A DNA stretch of 64,000 nt, taken from NCBI GenBank assembly GCA_001938485.1, contig MQRK01254997.1, positions 440 through 64,439 of the forward strand, in the 5' to 3' direction. The DNA is from Girardia tigrina. Its lineage: Eukaryota; Platyhelminthes; Tricladida; Dugesiidae. Position numbers and translations under genes: made by a program. Shown in pieces: positions 11,312 to 22,002 of the stretch. Each line of letters opens with the position of its first letter. Positions within the stretch are counted from its first letter, which is position 1. The notes under the pieces were generated by a model. It saw only the letters and a program-made list of their open reading frames with translations. It did no database searches and was not told where the DNA came from.

Positions 11312-12402
11312 TAGAAAATTAGTATTTTGTTGGGCCTCCTTTTGCTTTGATAACTGCTTCGACTCTATTGGGCATTGAATTGGCCAAATAAATCAAGGTT
11401 TGTTGAACTGATGCGTCATGGTTCCAAAAATGTAAAATTCTTTTAATTAATTCTTGTTTTGATGTTATCGTCTCCTCCTTACGCTTTCTTTTGATGATAC
11501 CCCAAAGATTTTCGATGGAGGACTATTCCCTGCCCATGGAAGCAACTGAATATTGTTGTCTTCAATGAATTTGGCAACAATATTATCTGTGTGGCATGGT
11601 GCTTTGTCCAAAAGTAGGAAACCACCATTGTAAGGGTACCAGTCACACATTTGGGGCACCAGAGGGTTCTTCAAAATGTCAACATACTTGGTGGCATTCA
11701 TCATTCCCTCACAAATATGAAGACGACCTGTCCCATTTGTACTAAAGCAGCTCCACTCCATCACCTTGGTTGGATGGCATTGAACTTGATGTACTGGAGC
11801 AGGTTAATTGGGTAGTTTCCACACTGTATAGCCACCAGAAGTCCCACACTCGAAAATTGATTTATCTGTGAAAACAACCTGTTATGAAAGAAATATTAAA
11901 ATGATGTGCATACACAAAAAATCCCACAAATATGATGTATTTAATGAATAAAAAATAATTTTAACCTTTTCCCAATCCTCTGCTGTCCAGTGTCTGTGAC
12001 TTCTTGTCCATTCCAATCTTTGTTTCTTCATCCTGGCAGTCAACACAGGTACCCGTCTCGCTTTGACTGACTTGCAGCCGAATTCTTTCTATCTGCGTTG
12101 AATTGTCTTCAAAGATAATCTTGTTCGGGCTGCCTGTAGAGCTGATTTGACATCTTTTGCCTTCATAGTTGGGTTTTTGATATCACCCGCATCATAGCTC
12201 TCTTATCAGCATTGGTAGTCAACTTCTTCTTTCCACAGTGACCAATTCTATGGGACTGGATAGGGGCATTTTTGCAACGCTGCACTGTTGTATGGCTTAC
12301 ACCAACTAAAGCTGTAATTTCTCGAATACTTTGCTTGCATCCATCACGTAGAATCTTAATTTGAGCTTTCTTATTGCTGTTAATATCTCCCTTTCTTCCC
12401 AT
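11312..12402 (-). pseudogene. Tc1-like transposase with one intron, broken
   Basis: Exon 1 starts at 12402 (MGRKGDINSNKKAQIKIL) with a paired-type helix-turn-helix (IREITALVGVSHTTVQRC) and a basic linker, and reaches HWTAEDWEK in broken frames. An 87-bp intron (11879-11965) follows, then VVFTDKSIFECG with the first catalytic Asp, MEWSCFSTNGTGRLH, the second Asp in LLLDKAPCHT, and LPWAGNS. A deletion of several bases removes the usual SPDLNP residues and shifts the frame. The catalytic Glu region (SIENLWGIIKRK) and the C-terminus (KAKGGPTKY, stop at about 11312) then continue in another frame. There are also stops between the DNA-binding part and the intron. The cut-and-paste enzyme is therefore inactive in this copy. 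Confidence 0.85.
11879..11965 (-). other. Intron in the Tc1-like transposase gene
   Basis: Read on the minus strand, the donor is AAAAG|GTTAAAA and the acceptor CATAACAG|GTTG. The segment is 87 bp, A/T-rich, and ends with an in-frame TAA four bases before the AG-G junction, so the transposase needs its removal. Joining the flanks gives the conserved WEK-VVFTD order expected in this family. Confidence 0.8.
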
Positions 12403-12766
12403 TATTGATGAATTTAGTCAGTGTGACCTTGAATCAATGAATAATGATTTTTTTTCCATTAAGTTGGTTTATATGATAGCTAAATGCCTTTTCATTGGTC
12501 ATTTCAATAACTTATTAACACTTTATTATACATAAAAAATCACATTTTCGTGTCATGTACACATACATGAATGCTATATAGTCTACAAACATACTCACAT
12601 ACATGTATGTATGTACATGAGAAAATGCATTATTTTACCAAACTAATGCCAAACCACTTAACATACACAATATTAGTCATCAAGCCCATATAAGCACACC
12701 ATACACAAATGATAATGATTTTTACAAAAAATAGGCAGTGGAACTAATAAATTGGCGCGAACTGTA

Positions 12767-13304
12767 ATTACTAAATTACTGTCATGTAATGTTTCAATTT
12801 AATTAAATAAATCAATTTTAATAATCATATATGATAAAAAAATAATTTTAGAAATACAACGGAAAATGATAATATTTTAGTTAAATTTATTTTTATATTA
12901 AATAATTTTATATTGTCATTCTTTAATGATTGTTTCACTCATTTGTCCATCCTTGTGGAATTTTAATTATTCCTTTCTACTGCCGATCTCAATCTTGATT
13001 AACCATGACTTTCAATAAAAATAAATTCTAATATAATTAATGTAATTGAAAATATGTTAATTAGAAATTGAGTAATAATTTAAATAATTGAAACAGGAAA
13101 AACTAAAACAATTATTCGCTTGGAAAGTCATCTAAAACGAATGATAGGTTATAAATATATATTTAAAAAACAATTTTGTTAAACCTTTTTTAATAAATTA
13201 ATTATTATACATGTTTTGAAACTTAATTTTCTATCTTGTAATTTAAAAGATAATAAAATGTTAATTAATGCGTTAATTAATTTGTTTCTATTAACAAAAT
13301 ACAA

Positions 13305-13308
<4 letters not shown>
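12767..13308. other. A/T-rich stretch, no gene seen
   Basis: No recognisable frame or repeat end. Confidence 0.5.
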
Positions 13309-13341
<33 letters not shown>

Positions 13342-13459
13342 NNNNNNNNNNNNNNNNNNNNNNNNNNNNNNNNNNNNNNNNNNNNNNNNNNNNNNNNNNN
13401 NNNNNNNNNNNNNNNNNNNNNNNNNNNNNNNNNNNNNNNNATATATATATATATATATT
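13309..13459. repeat. (TA)n microsatellite containing an assembly gap
   Basis: TA repeats run up to 13341 and resume at 13441. Between them 13342-13440 are N. The gap is a sequencing or assembly gap inside the microsatellite, of unknown true length. Confidence 0.97.
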
Positions 13460-14110
13460 GATCAGTGTTTGTAGATCACACCATAATTTCTATTCAGACC
13501 GTCGAGTATCTCTTTTGAAGGGGCTGACCTCTGGTATGTCAGGCCGAAGAGTTTCTGAGTTTTATTTTGATTAGTTATTGACTCGTTGAACAGAACAATT
13601 AAGGTACTTTCTGTGTAAAAATATGTCCACTGAGGTAGTTTCGACAATATTCTTACAGCTCCATGGATGGGGACACAATTCCAATATTCTCGACAGATGA
13701 TATTGTTAGTTTTTCTCGATCATTTACTGCGTTATTTGGCAGTAAACTTAAGTCACTTTGATGGAAGTTTTTGATTTCTTTCAATTTAAAAAAATCAAAA
13801 AGTCGGTTATTTAGAGTTTAACACTTGATATTTTAGTACTACTAAGTTTATTTATTGTGATCTTAACCGCTTTTATTATTATTTTTATTTTGTTTATTAT
13901 GTATATATTTTTGTATGAATTTGTGAATGTTTGAAAAGAGTTTATTTGAGTTTAATGAAAAAGAAGTTGTGTTGAAGAAAATAAAAGAGGGTTGTGTGTT
14001 TTTGTAAAGAACAAGAAATTTAAATTAGTTATTGTTTAAAAAAGTAAGTCATGAAAAAAATAAAATAATTATTAAAAAATATTCATAAATTGAACAATAA
14101 ATTAGAAGAG
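13460..14110. other. Unassigned stretch
   Basis: 13460-13730 is less A/T-rich and has an open minus frame of 61 codons (13462-13647) with no recognised motif. The rest is A/T-rich. Confidence 0.3.
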
Positions 14111-14115
14111 CATGA

Positions 14116-14511
14116 CTTAAAGCGTTTGAAATGAAGTGCTACAGGAGAATCCTGATGATCACGTGGAAAGTAAAGAAGACCAACGACTTTGTCTGGGGGA
14201 GAGTGACAGAAATACTAGGTAAAAAACCGGAATCAATAGAAGAGACCATCAAGAGAAGGATGCTGAAATTCTATGGACATCAGATAAGAAAACAAGCTCT
14301 GGCAAAGGTTATGATTTAAAGAAGAGTGAAAGGAAAATGACTAAGGAAGACCAAATAGACAATGGAAAAATAAATTAAAAGAATAGAGGGAATTGAAAAT
14401 GGAATGTCTGAGACAAGAGGCTACAAATAGAGCAACGTGGCAAAGGCTTATGGATAATTGGGTGCACCCATGGCCCAATGGCTAAAGTCACAAAGAAAGA
14501 ATAAAGAATCA
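14116..14511 (+). pseudogene. 3' end of a non-LTR retrotransposon (LINE) ORF2
   Basis: The plus frame reads KAFEMKCYRRILMITWKVKK and then TNDFVWGRVTEILGKK, TIKRRMLKFYGHQIRK, followed past stops by RQWKNKLKRIEG-like and MDNWVHPWPNG-like segments. This is the characteristic tail after the reverse transcriptase of animal endonuclease/RT LINEs (CYRR.L.I.W..KKTN, then LK.(F/Y)GH..R). The reverse transcriptase and endonuclease are absent, as expected of a 5'-truncated insertion. At least three stops interrupt the tail. A second copy of the last 75 bp lies at 46786-46862. Confidence 0.75.
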
Positions 14512-15425
14512 TTATGATCTAGATATTAGAAATTACTTTGTGGTCGTCATTTGTTTGATAGCCCTTAGATAGAAATGACCATTATAATGTACCCTGCCAT
14601 TTCTTGCAGTCAGTTATTGACGACTATATAATCTGCCTTCTGTTCAATATCGGAGAATTCAATATATTTGTTGGGTTTTATATTATTATTTTAATTTTAT
14701 TAAGTTGTTGTACTGTGAGTTTTCACATTTGTCCCAACATATTATTTTGATATGTCTCCCCGCAAAGTATACCTAACTCACACTAATAAGAGATCCATAT
14801 CGTGCCCAATCAACCCCATCTGGCCCTTTTATCTCACCAATGAAATTGATGACGTACCAATTGAGTTCTACAATATATTTAAATATACTAGGTCTATGAA
14901 AGTTGACTTATGCTACTTTTATTTAATTAATGATTATCTTATTTTTGTTTCAACATGTTTCTTTTTGATTTGATTATTGTATTTCTTATCATGATTTTAT
15001 CATTTTTTCATGCCAGAGATTAAAGCTAAAAGAACATGAAAAAATTATATGTAGACATTGTCTTATTAAAATATAACAAGAAACCATCCATCGTCTTAGT
15101 CACCAAATCTGATAGATTGACAAACTCTTCATCTTTACCAACTGTAGGCGGTCATGATTATCCCTCTGAATTTTAAGTTTTGACTTGATATCCAGTCATG
15201 CTTGTTGATCTATAGTCTCTTGGAAATTATTTGTTGGGAAAAACAACAAATTTGATTAGAGGTATCAAAATCAGAAGACTCTCTTTGACTTTTGTTATTT
15301 CTGATTACATTCTTTCCATCTTTGACGTAAACCTCTATACGACTGGTGTTAAAAACAGCTTGCAGCTCACTCTTGGTTTGTTGAAACATTTGAGCTTTTC
15401 GCTTCCTCTGCTCACGCCGCTTCTG
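14512..15425. other. Unassigned stretch
   Basis: A plus frame at 14752-14973 and another at 15231-15428 are open but show no recognisable motif. The second overlaps the unknown minus-strand gene remnant and is probably its shadow. Confidence 0.3.
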
Positions 15426-15428
15426 TGA

Positions 15429-15991
15429 TCAGCTTAGCATGCCAGAGGAAGATGATACCATATCCTCTTTCATAATTGACCCGTAAATTTTTGGGTTCTT
15501 TACCAGAGGTTTCTTTTCCGAATTTGACCCAATCTTGTTTGCGGTGTATAGAATTAACTCCGGTTGCTCATCTGAGACTTTCTCCATCGCCTTTTTGTAG
15601 TAGCTGGACATCTTTTGCCAAATCCTCATCTCGGTGGCCTCTTGTTTTGTAAAAACTTTATATTTTGTTGTCCAAGCAAATATTTATCCACAACCGGTTT
15701 ATGATTTGAGAGAGGGACTGAATGTTTTCTGTTGTCCTCAAATTTGGTTGTCCTTCTTGTCAATTCGTCATTCAGCTTGACATATTCTTCTTTCCATTTC
15801 TGCAACTTCAGCAGTAGTTGTCTTTGTTGCTCTCCGCTTTCATTAATTTTTCTATTCATGCTGAATAATGCCGATGAGTGGATTACAATTGAAGAAAAAA
15901 AATTAAAAACAAACAACAAAAAAAATAATTGATGGAGGCTGAGAGAAACGAATTCTCTTCTAGAAATGAAACTTGGCAAGAACTTGCTCAA
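15429..15991 (-). pseudogene. Unrecognised frame with coiled-coil-like segment
   Basis: From a Met near 15858 the minus frame reads MNRKINESGEQQRQLLLKLQ, KWKEEYVKLNDELTRRTTKF, then KPVVDKYLLGQQNIKFLQNK. It appears to continue after a frame change with AKDVQLLQKGD-like and MRIWQKMSSYYKKAMEKVSD, ending near 15429. The first 40 residues have heptad-like spacing of L and charged residues, so a coiled coil is plausible. Base composition is more balanced than the surroundings, which supports past coding function. I do not recognise the family. A retroelement structural protein or a decayed host gene are both possible. Confidence 0.35.
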
Positions 15992-15998
15992 ATGTGCA

Positions 15999-16164
15999 GA
16001 TCGTCAATAGTCTCGGCACGTACTATAAGCACCTGCCGTTAATCTATTAACAGATCGGCAGTCATCAAATTACCTCAAAACCTGTTCATATTCCATACCT
16101 GATCGTCAATAGTCTCGACAAAAACTATAAGACCCTACCGTTATCTATCGACAGATCGGAAGTC
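15999..16164 (+). repeat. Tandem pair of a 65-bp unit with internal hairpin
   Basis: The unit beginning GATCGTCAATAGTCTCG and ending ACAGATCGG(C/A)AGTC occurs at 15999-16063 and again at 16101-16164, about 80% alike. The first unit holds CTGCCG...CGGCAG, able to form a stem. The pair sits immediately upstream (minus sense) of the unknown coiled-coil frame. Confidence 0.7.
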
Positions 16165-17145
16165 TTGAGGATGTTCCCCAACCTCCATCAACTTCAAAAA
16201 TAAGAAATAAAATCTAAAAATTACCTAGATTCAAAACAATATTTTCAATAAAATTTATTCAATGAAAAAAGTCTGATCTAGTGCTCAAATTCGGATGAAT
16301 TTATACACTTTTCCTTTATACAAAAATTTCAAAAAGTCCATAACCGGACAATTCTCACTATCAACCTTCAATCATCCATCACTAAGTCAAGAGTCATCAG
16401 ATAGAAACAACCCAAAGACGGTCAAAATTACGATCAAATCCACGTCAACAAATCAGGTCATCAAATTCTAACAAGAAAATATTCAAATCAATAGGATCCA
16501 TGAGTCAAAATCAATTAAAAGTTTCTCTTTTTTATTTAATTAATATTATCAATTATAATTATAATCTTTCATTTTTTAGGTTCGGATATTTTTTAGGTAT
16601 GGATTATTAAAATAAAATACATTTTTTAATCTATAAATATTGACGTTAAAATATGTCTGTATCATTTTTTTACTATTATTACTTTTATATTAGCCTCACG
16701 ACTTATTAGGTTCATCACGTACTGTTTATCGAATTAATACATTTATGGTTTTAGGTATTCCTTCTTTCAAGGAATTACAACGTTTAACGACATTTTTAAT
16801 TTTTACCGTAGTGAAAAGGATAGCATTAAACCCTATGAGAGAAAAAGTCAAATATTTTTTAGATTGGGATAAACAAGTTACATTAGGCTTAGCAGCGATT
16901 TGTTCGTAACTCAATAAGATTTATGTGCGAAATCTCTTTTTGTTTTCCCATATTATAATTTCAATCCCATATTTAACGAGTGTGAATGATTTGTAAAATA
17001 TATAATATAAATATGTCTCATTTTTTTAATTTTAAAAAATTAAATTAAACGTAATACTTATGGTAACTCTAGACAGAAAATATTCTTATCAGAATTTAAT
17101 CCCTGATAGAATCATTCCTTTAACATACTTTCTTTTTTGACATTC
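16165..17145. other. A/T-rich stretch, no gene seen
   Basis: 16300-16500 is somewhat more balanced but carries no recognised frame. Confidence 0.4.
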
Positions 17146-17149
17146 GTGA

Positions 17150-17470
17150 CACTAGGATGAATAGGAAATATCGTAATGAATTATACAGAAAGGCAACAGA
17201 TACAGATTTCTATACAACTTCATACAGTTTTTGTGATGAAAAATTTAAAGGTAGTCTTATAAAGAACTTAGTTCACAAAATTTGGAATTTATCTTCTAAT
17301 TTTGAAATCGCAAAATCATAGTTTAAGTATTCTTAGAATACGCCTGAAGGACAACATGTACATAAACATGGATTAAGAAAGGACTTAAGAAAGAAAACAT
17401 TAAACAGCATAAAAAAAATCAAAGTACCATATTCCAAAGAGTATTCAGACTCTCCAATATAAGTCTCCAA
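17150..17470 (+). pseudogene. PLE reverse-transcriptase C-terminal fragment
   Basis: The plus frame reads MNRKYRNELYRKATDTDFYT, TSYSFCDEKFKGSLIKNLVH and KIWNLSSNFEIAK, then after stops KKIKVPYSKEYSD. This matches the order found at the end of PLE reverse transcriptases (VYRKPTFTG, then SYxSFCxxxFK, IKTLIxRAxxxSS, then the LPYxG-type strand). Several stops interrupt it. No endonuclease is recognised downstream. Confidence 0.6.
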
Positions 17471-17758
17471 TATCTTTTTAATGGTATTGAGCTTGTAGGG
17501 TCTTTAGCGTTTCCACATAAACTAACAAGTCCCCAGCAATCCACCGATAGGCTTCCTAAGAGGTCAGATAGTTTTGCTCTTCCAGATCCTTCCGGATTCT
17601 TTGTAAGAAAGGACCACCCATGGGTTGTTTATCCATGTTTCTGCATACTTTTGGCTGTATTCATATACTTCGTACAGCCGCAAAAGAGACATCTGCACTC
17701 TCCCCTTGCAGTGAGATCTAAAATCCTAAAAGTCAGATATGTTTCTTCAGTATCCTGA
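17430..17758 (+). other. Open frame without start codon, unrecognised
   Basis: A plus frame stays open for about 110 codons (through PHKLTSPQQSTDRLPKRSDS and DPSGFFVRKDHPWVVYPCFC) and ends with TGA at 17756-17758. The patch is less A/T-rich than its surroundings. There is no ATG in frame. No family recognised, and one of the minus frames is also nearly open, so the coding strand is uncertain. Confidence 0.25.
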
Positions 17759-17759
17759 T

Positions 17760-18165
17760 TAATGGATTTTTATCTTGAAATACCATGTCTTATTTTTATC
17801 CCTTGCATATTTATACTTTATATATCGCCACGTAATTATGAAGATTAATTTTATGTCTTCTCTGTGACATCCGCACTAATTTAAATCTATTCGTTAAGAT
17901 TATATTGATTTATTAATACGTTATCCAATAGAACATCCAGACATATGACCTCCATTGTTTTTTCGTTAATTTCATATTTCGTTTTTTATTATTGTGAGTT
18001 AGGAAATGTTGATGTGTGCGAAGAGTAAGATGATGAAGAGATCTATGACATAATTAACCTATGAGATAATGACTGAGAGTATGATGAGAGTTGTAATGTG
18101 TGATGTGTATGTTGAGTATGCGTGTGAATTCACCAATTGGAAAGCTTCAGAAGTCATGTAATAGT
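17760..18165. other. A/T-rich stretch, no gene seen
   Basis: No recognised features. Confidence 0.4.
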
Positions 18166-18170
18166 ATTGT

Positions 18171-18340
18171 TACGTATTTCCCCAGATGACGTGATACAAT
18201 AACTATAAATAGACGGGGTTGTGTGTTTTGAAATACAAATTGTAATATCGTTGAATTATTTAATTAGTGATTATAGCGACAGAACTAACAATTATGTCAG
18301 AATGTGTTTTAATAAAAATAAAGAACTAAAATAATAACTT
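18171..18340 (+). mobile_element. Possible LTR fragment with TATA box
   Basis: The block starts TGTTACGTATTTCCCC, has a good TATA box (CTATAAATAG at about 18202), and an AATAAA-like signal near 18313. A TGTTACG start and this order are typical of insect-type LTRs. No partner LTR, internal region or target duplication is visible, so a solitary fossil LTR or simply a promoter-like patch remain possible. Confidence 0.3.
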
Positions 18341-18344
18341 TCAA

Positions 18345-20005
18345 ATGTATTACAAACTAATTACAGTTTTACAAAAAAAGCAAAATCGAGAATAAAAAGA
18401 TTATCAAATATTGAAATATTTCTGTAATTTCTCAACTACTGCTCAAGTGGAGAATCCTTTTTTTGAGTAATTAAAACAAATTTTACAGTCTTAACACTTT
18501 TGAATCATAATTCCCTGTCGTATGTACATTTATGTTCGTCTGAAATTATGTTAAAACAACCTGGGACTATTGACGAAACGCATCCTTCATGCATGCCGTG
18601 TAGCTAATGATAGATGGAGTCGCATATGAAACTGAACAGAAAATCTTAGATATTTTTTTTAATTATATCCCATTGCCCGAATAAAAATTCTCGGCAAAAA
18701 AGTTTGGAAAATAATGGCGTGTGATACTAATTTTATTAGTCTTTCTCTAATCTTAAAATAAACGGCGAAAGCCACTGTGATTTGTCACAGAAAGACTGAA
18801 ATAAAATTTAAGAAAAAAATTGCAAATTAAATTTCAATAATATATTATTCTTTTAAGTTTAAGTTTCAAATTCAAATATATTAATAAATTTTCTAAGTTC
18901 AATGAATATTCTCTTCTTATAAATATAAACATTGAAGATTATTTTCAAATGTTTTACCATTAATAATACTTGTTGTTACCACAAATTTTACCTCACCAAA
19001 AAATATTTCAACAATAGAACCATAATCATTGCTCGTTTATTGTAAGCAGAACTTGATTTTTTATCAATGATTTTACCTTCATCTCAACATCCTTTCAAAT
19101 CAACTAATCTAACAGTTTGAGGTTTTGCAATAACTGAGGCTACGATATTGTAGATTAGAACAGAAATATTGACGGAAAAACCGAATGATACTCGATGGAC
19201 AGCTGAACAGGGACACCATCTTACTAAAACACAAACTGGTTATCAGAGTATATTTTCAATAATTATACAATTATCTTCGTCGTCATTGTGATGATCGCAA
19301 TAGTATCATTTGACATGAAGATTACAGACATTTACATTCCTTTACTTGTCATGATATCAACAGAACTGGGATGCCTCAATAACCATCTGTTGTGTTTCGT
19401 GGTTAACATAAAAAGAAAAATCAAATATTCCATACACTCTCTTTGACAAATTTCTTTTCTGCTATTTCATGTCAAGTTTCTTTGATTACTTGAACAAATA
19501 CACAAAAACTATCTGCTTTATTGTTTTTACGAGACCAGTGTTTTCTTTGGGGGCTGTTTATATCTTTAAGTAATTGATTCTGTAGTTGTAATTGATTCTG
19601 CAACTACCTTTCTACCCGTTCCTCGATTGAGGTGACTTCCTAGTCCCAAAAGTATTCTTAATAAACAGTTAAGTAAACAATATTTATTTTGTGGACCACC
19701 TTTTTAGATATAAATTAAAATGTCAAAAAAACTAAAATTTGTGAAAGAACATGAGCTTTTAAGTTTAAATAATTATCCAGCTGTAAAATAAATTTTCTTA
19801 AACACTGAAAAAAATGTCAAAATGGAGATAAAGTTAACAAAGAATCTGAGGAAATATTTTGACATATCATGAAAGGATAATCACTGAGGCATTATTGATA
19901 AAGTATTTAAAAACATGCTAAAAAGTCCAAAGTGGTTTGTCCAATCACATCTAAACACATCCGTAAAAAGCTAGTCATGCGTGTTTTACTATTTCTAAAC
20001 ATTAT
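18345..20005. other. A/T-rich stretch, no gene seen
   Basis: No recognised frame. 19000-19640 is slightly more balanced but stop-rich on both strands. Confidence 0.4.
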
Positions 20006-20009
20006 ATAT

Positions 20010-20048
20010 TCTGTTGGTTTAACTCTCATCCTCACATCATTGATTTTG
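20010..20048 (-). ncRNA. Decayed hammerhead motif of the split PLE
   Basis: The minus strand reads GTGAGGA, T, then GAGAGTTAAACC, corresponding to CTGAGGA-T-GACGGTTAAACC of the intact copies but with the first C lost and helix II unpaired. It lies about 30 bp past the endonuclease C-terminal fragment, the expected place. Confidence 0.4.
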
Positions 20049-20066
20049 ACCTTTTTTATTGCTCTG

Positions 20067-20258
20067 TTAGAAGAAATGAACAATAACGCAATTCATTACG
20101 TAAGTCTTATGGAAAACTCTTAACAAATTAGTTGAGAGTGCTGTTTCAACATTGATTTTTGAATCACATGATCTTATCAACAATGCTTCACATGACACTC
20201 TCTCCCAATAATTTTTAAAATGCTTGCATAAAATCTCTAAATCATTTATGCTCATATT
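20067..20258 (-). pseudogene. PLE GIY-YIG endonuclease, C-terminal piece (left of insertion)
   Basis: The minus frame reads MSINDLEILCKHFKNYWERV, SCEALLIRSCDSKINVETAL and STNLLRVF, the C-terminal tail also seen at 1980-2204. The upstream part of the same gene continues at 21088, after an 817-bp insertion. Confidence 0.75.
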
Positions 20259-20264
20259 ACAGTT

Positions 20265-20877
20265 GTTAGGGTTTCATTTTGGTGAACTGTAAATTTTTGA
20301 TATTTTTAAATTAAAAATCCTAATTATATTTGAGATAAATTAAAAAATAATATTTTTACTAATTAAAATAAAATAAGTTTTTATTATAGTCTAATGATAA
20401 TATTTTACTAATTAAATTGACACAACTTTTGAAAGAAATTATATATAAAAAATTTAAGTTTATAGATAATAATTTTTACTAATTAAAATGAAATAAGTTT
20501 TATAAAAAATTATAGTGTAGTGATAATATTTCATTAATTAAATTGAAAGAACTTTTATAAAAATTAGGTTTAAAAAAATGACAATTAAAATAACAGTTTC
20601 AGAGTAAAAGAATATTGTAAATAAAATTTTGATATATCTTGTAACACTTTTAAAATAAAAATCATAATGTTTATTGAATTTAATTGTCAAGGGAAATTCT
20701 CATTAAAAAATAATTTATAATTGAATTTTAAAATTAAAGAAAAATTATTTAAGAAATGAATTTTTATAACACATGTCCATTAAAATAATTTTAAAGATCG
20801 AAATTTATATTTCAAATTAATAAACATTGTAAAAATTAATAAAGAAAAATAGGATTTATATAAAATTGAATACATTA

Positions 20878-20941
<64 letters not shown>

Positions 20942-21081
20942 ATTATTATTTATATTTAGAATTTGAAAATCTGGTTTATGTAACTGAAATATTGTTCCTC
21001 ATAAATTTGTTTGAATAATGAAAGTTGTTTGAGAAATAAAGTTTATAAATAATTATTTGGATTTTATACACGAACCCAATA
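20265..21081. mobile_element. 817-bp A/T-rich insertion splitting a PLE endonuclease
   Basis: The endonuclease frame stops at 20259 and resumes at 21088, and ACAGTT is present on both sides (20259-20264 and 21082-21087), consistent with a 6-bp target duplication. The insert starts GTTAGGGTTTC and ends CGAACCCAATA, giving weak inverted ends (GGGTT/AACCC). It holds no gene, only A/T-rich sequence and a (CA)n(TA)n tract. It is a non-autonomous element of uncertain class. Confidence 0.65.
20879..20944. repeat. (CA)n(TA)n compound microsatellite
   Basis: About 14 CA units followed by about 15 TA units and then TTATTATTATT. It lies inside the insertion at 20265-21081. Confidence 0.95.
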
Positions 21082-21087
21082 ACAGTT

Positions 21088-21370
21088 ACATGTTTTTTTA
21101 TGCTTAGCAATATTATTCTTTCCCCCTTTTTGACTGTGTTCTTGGACTCGTTTTAAGAGATGGCGGGCAATCTCTCCGATGTATGTTACATTGCACCAAT
21201 TACGTGCTTATTGATAAACAATATCCGAACACAAACCTAAAGGAGTATGTGATTTATTGCTAAACATATTTTCATCTTTAAATGATTGAGATATAATTTT
21301 TAAATGTAAAATATTATTTGTTGATTTGAAGATAAAATTCTTTAGGTGTTTAAAATATATTTTTAAATGG
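21088..21370 (-). pseudogene. PLE GIY-YIG endonuclease, upstream piece (right of insertion)
   Basis: The minus strand reads from about 21370: a linker (LHLKIISQSFKDEN), MFSNKSHTPLGLCSDIVYQ, a stop, then TYIGEIARHLLKRVQEHSQK and NIAKHKKTC. It is the N-terminal half of the domain whose C-terminus is at 20067-20258. The second Cys of the usual CNGC knuckle is altered. Confidence 0.7.
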
Positions 21371-22000
21371 CGTTCATTTTTAATATTTTAAATTAAATAA
21401 AAGTTTTAAGGGTATAATTGCAATTTAATTTTCAGGTGTATATTGAAATTTTTTTTCTGTTTTCTTAAAATGATAAATTGCAATGTATGTCTTTCTATGT
21501 ATGTATTAAAAATATATATTAACCAGTACAATATTTTATAAGTGAAAACGTATGTTGTTTAATGATTGTATTGTGAAAAATAAAGGAAATATGTGGTAAT
21601 ACCGTTGACAAAAAAATGTTGCCAAAGATTGTATTTTAAATATTGTATTTCGAATTAATGTGAAATCGTTTAATAGAAAATTCCTCATGATTCCATATTC
21701 GTCATTTGATTTACCATTTAGTGATCTCAAATTGACAATAATCGTTGCAGAAAATTATGTAATTTCATCAAAATTTTGGTTTTCCTGTAATTCAGGGAAT
21801 AATAAACGAGAAAGAGCCTTCAAAAGGTCTTAATTTTTGATTGTGGAAAAGTGACTGAGGTAATTGCAGCAGCTCACATGCGGAACAAGAATACGCAGCG
21901 AACGGTTGACAGAAAAACAGCTGGTTGCCAATGTTCTCCAGATATAAAAAAATAATAAAGTTTCAATGATTAAAGAGAACTTTTAATATTATATTTCAAA
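21371..22000. other. A/T-rich stretch, no gene seen
   Basis: No recognised frame. 21780-21950 is more balanced and stop-rich. Confidence 0.4.
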
Positions 22001-22002
22001 TA

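Larger units (their letters stand above)
11120..12764 (-). mobile_element. Tc1-like transposon, 1645 bp, complete ends
   Basis: Inverted ends begin CAGTGCGCGCCAATTTATTA (left) and CAGTTCGCGCCAATTTATTA (right, reverse complement), each flanked by TA (11118-11119, 12765-12766). The single gene is on the minus strand. Size, ends and TA duplication are those of Tc1-like elements. The gene inside is broken, so the copy is not autonomous. Confidence 0.92.
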
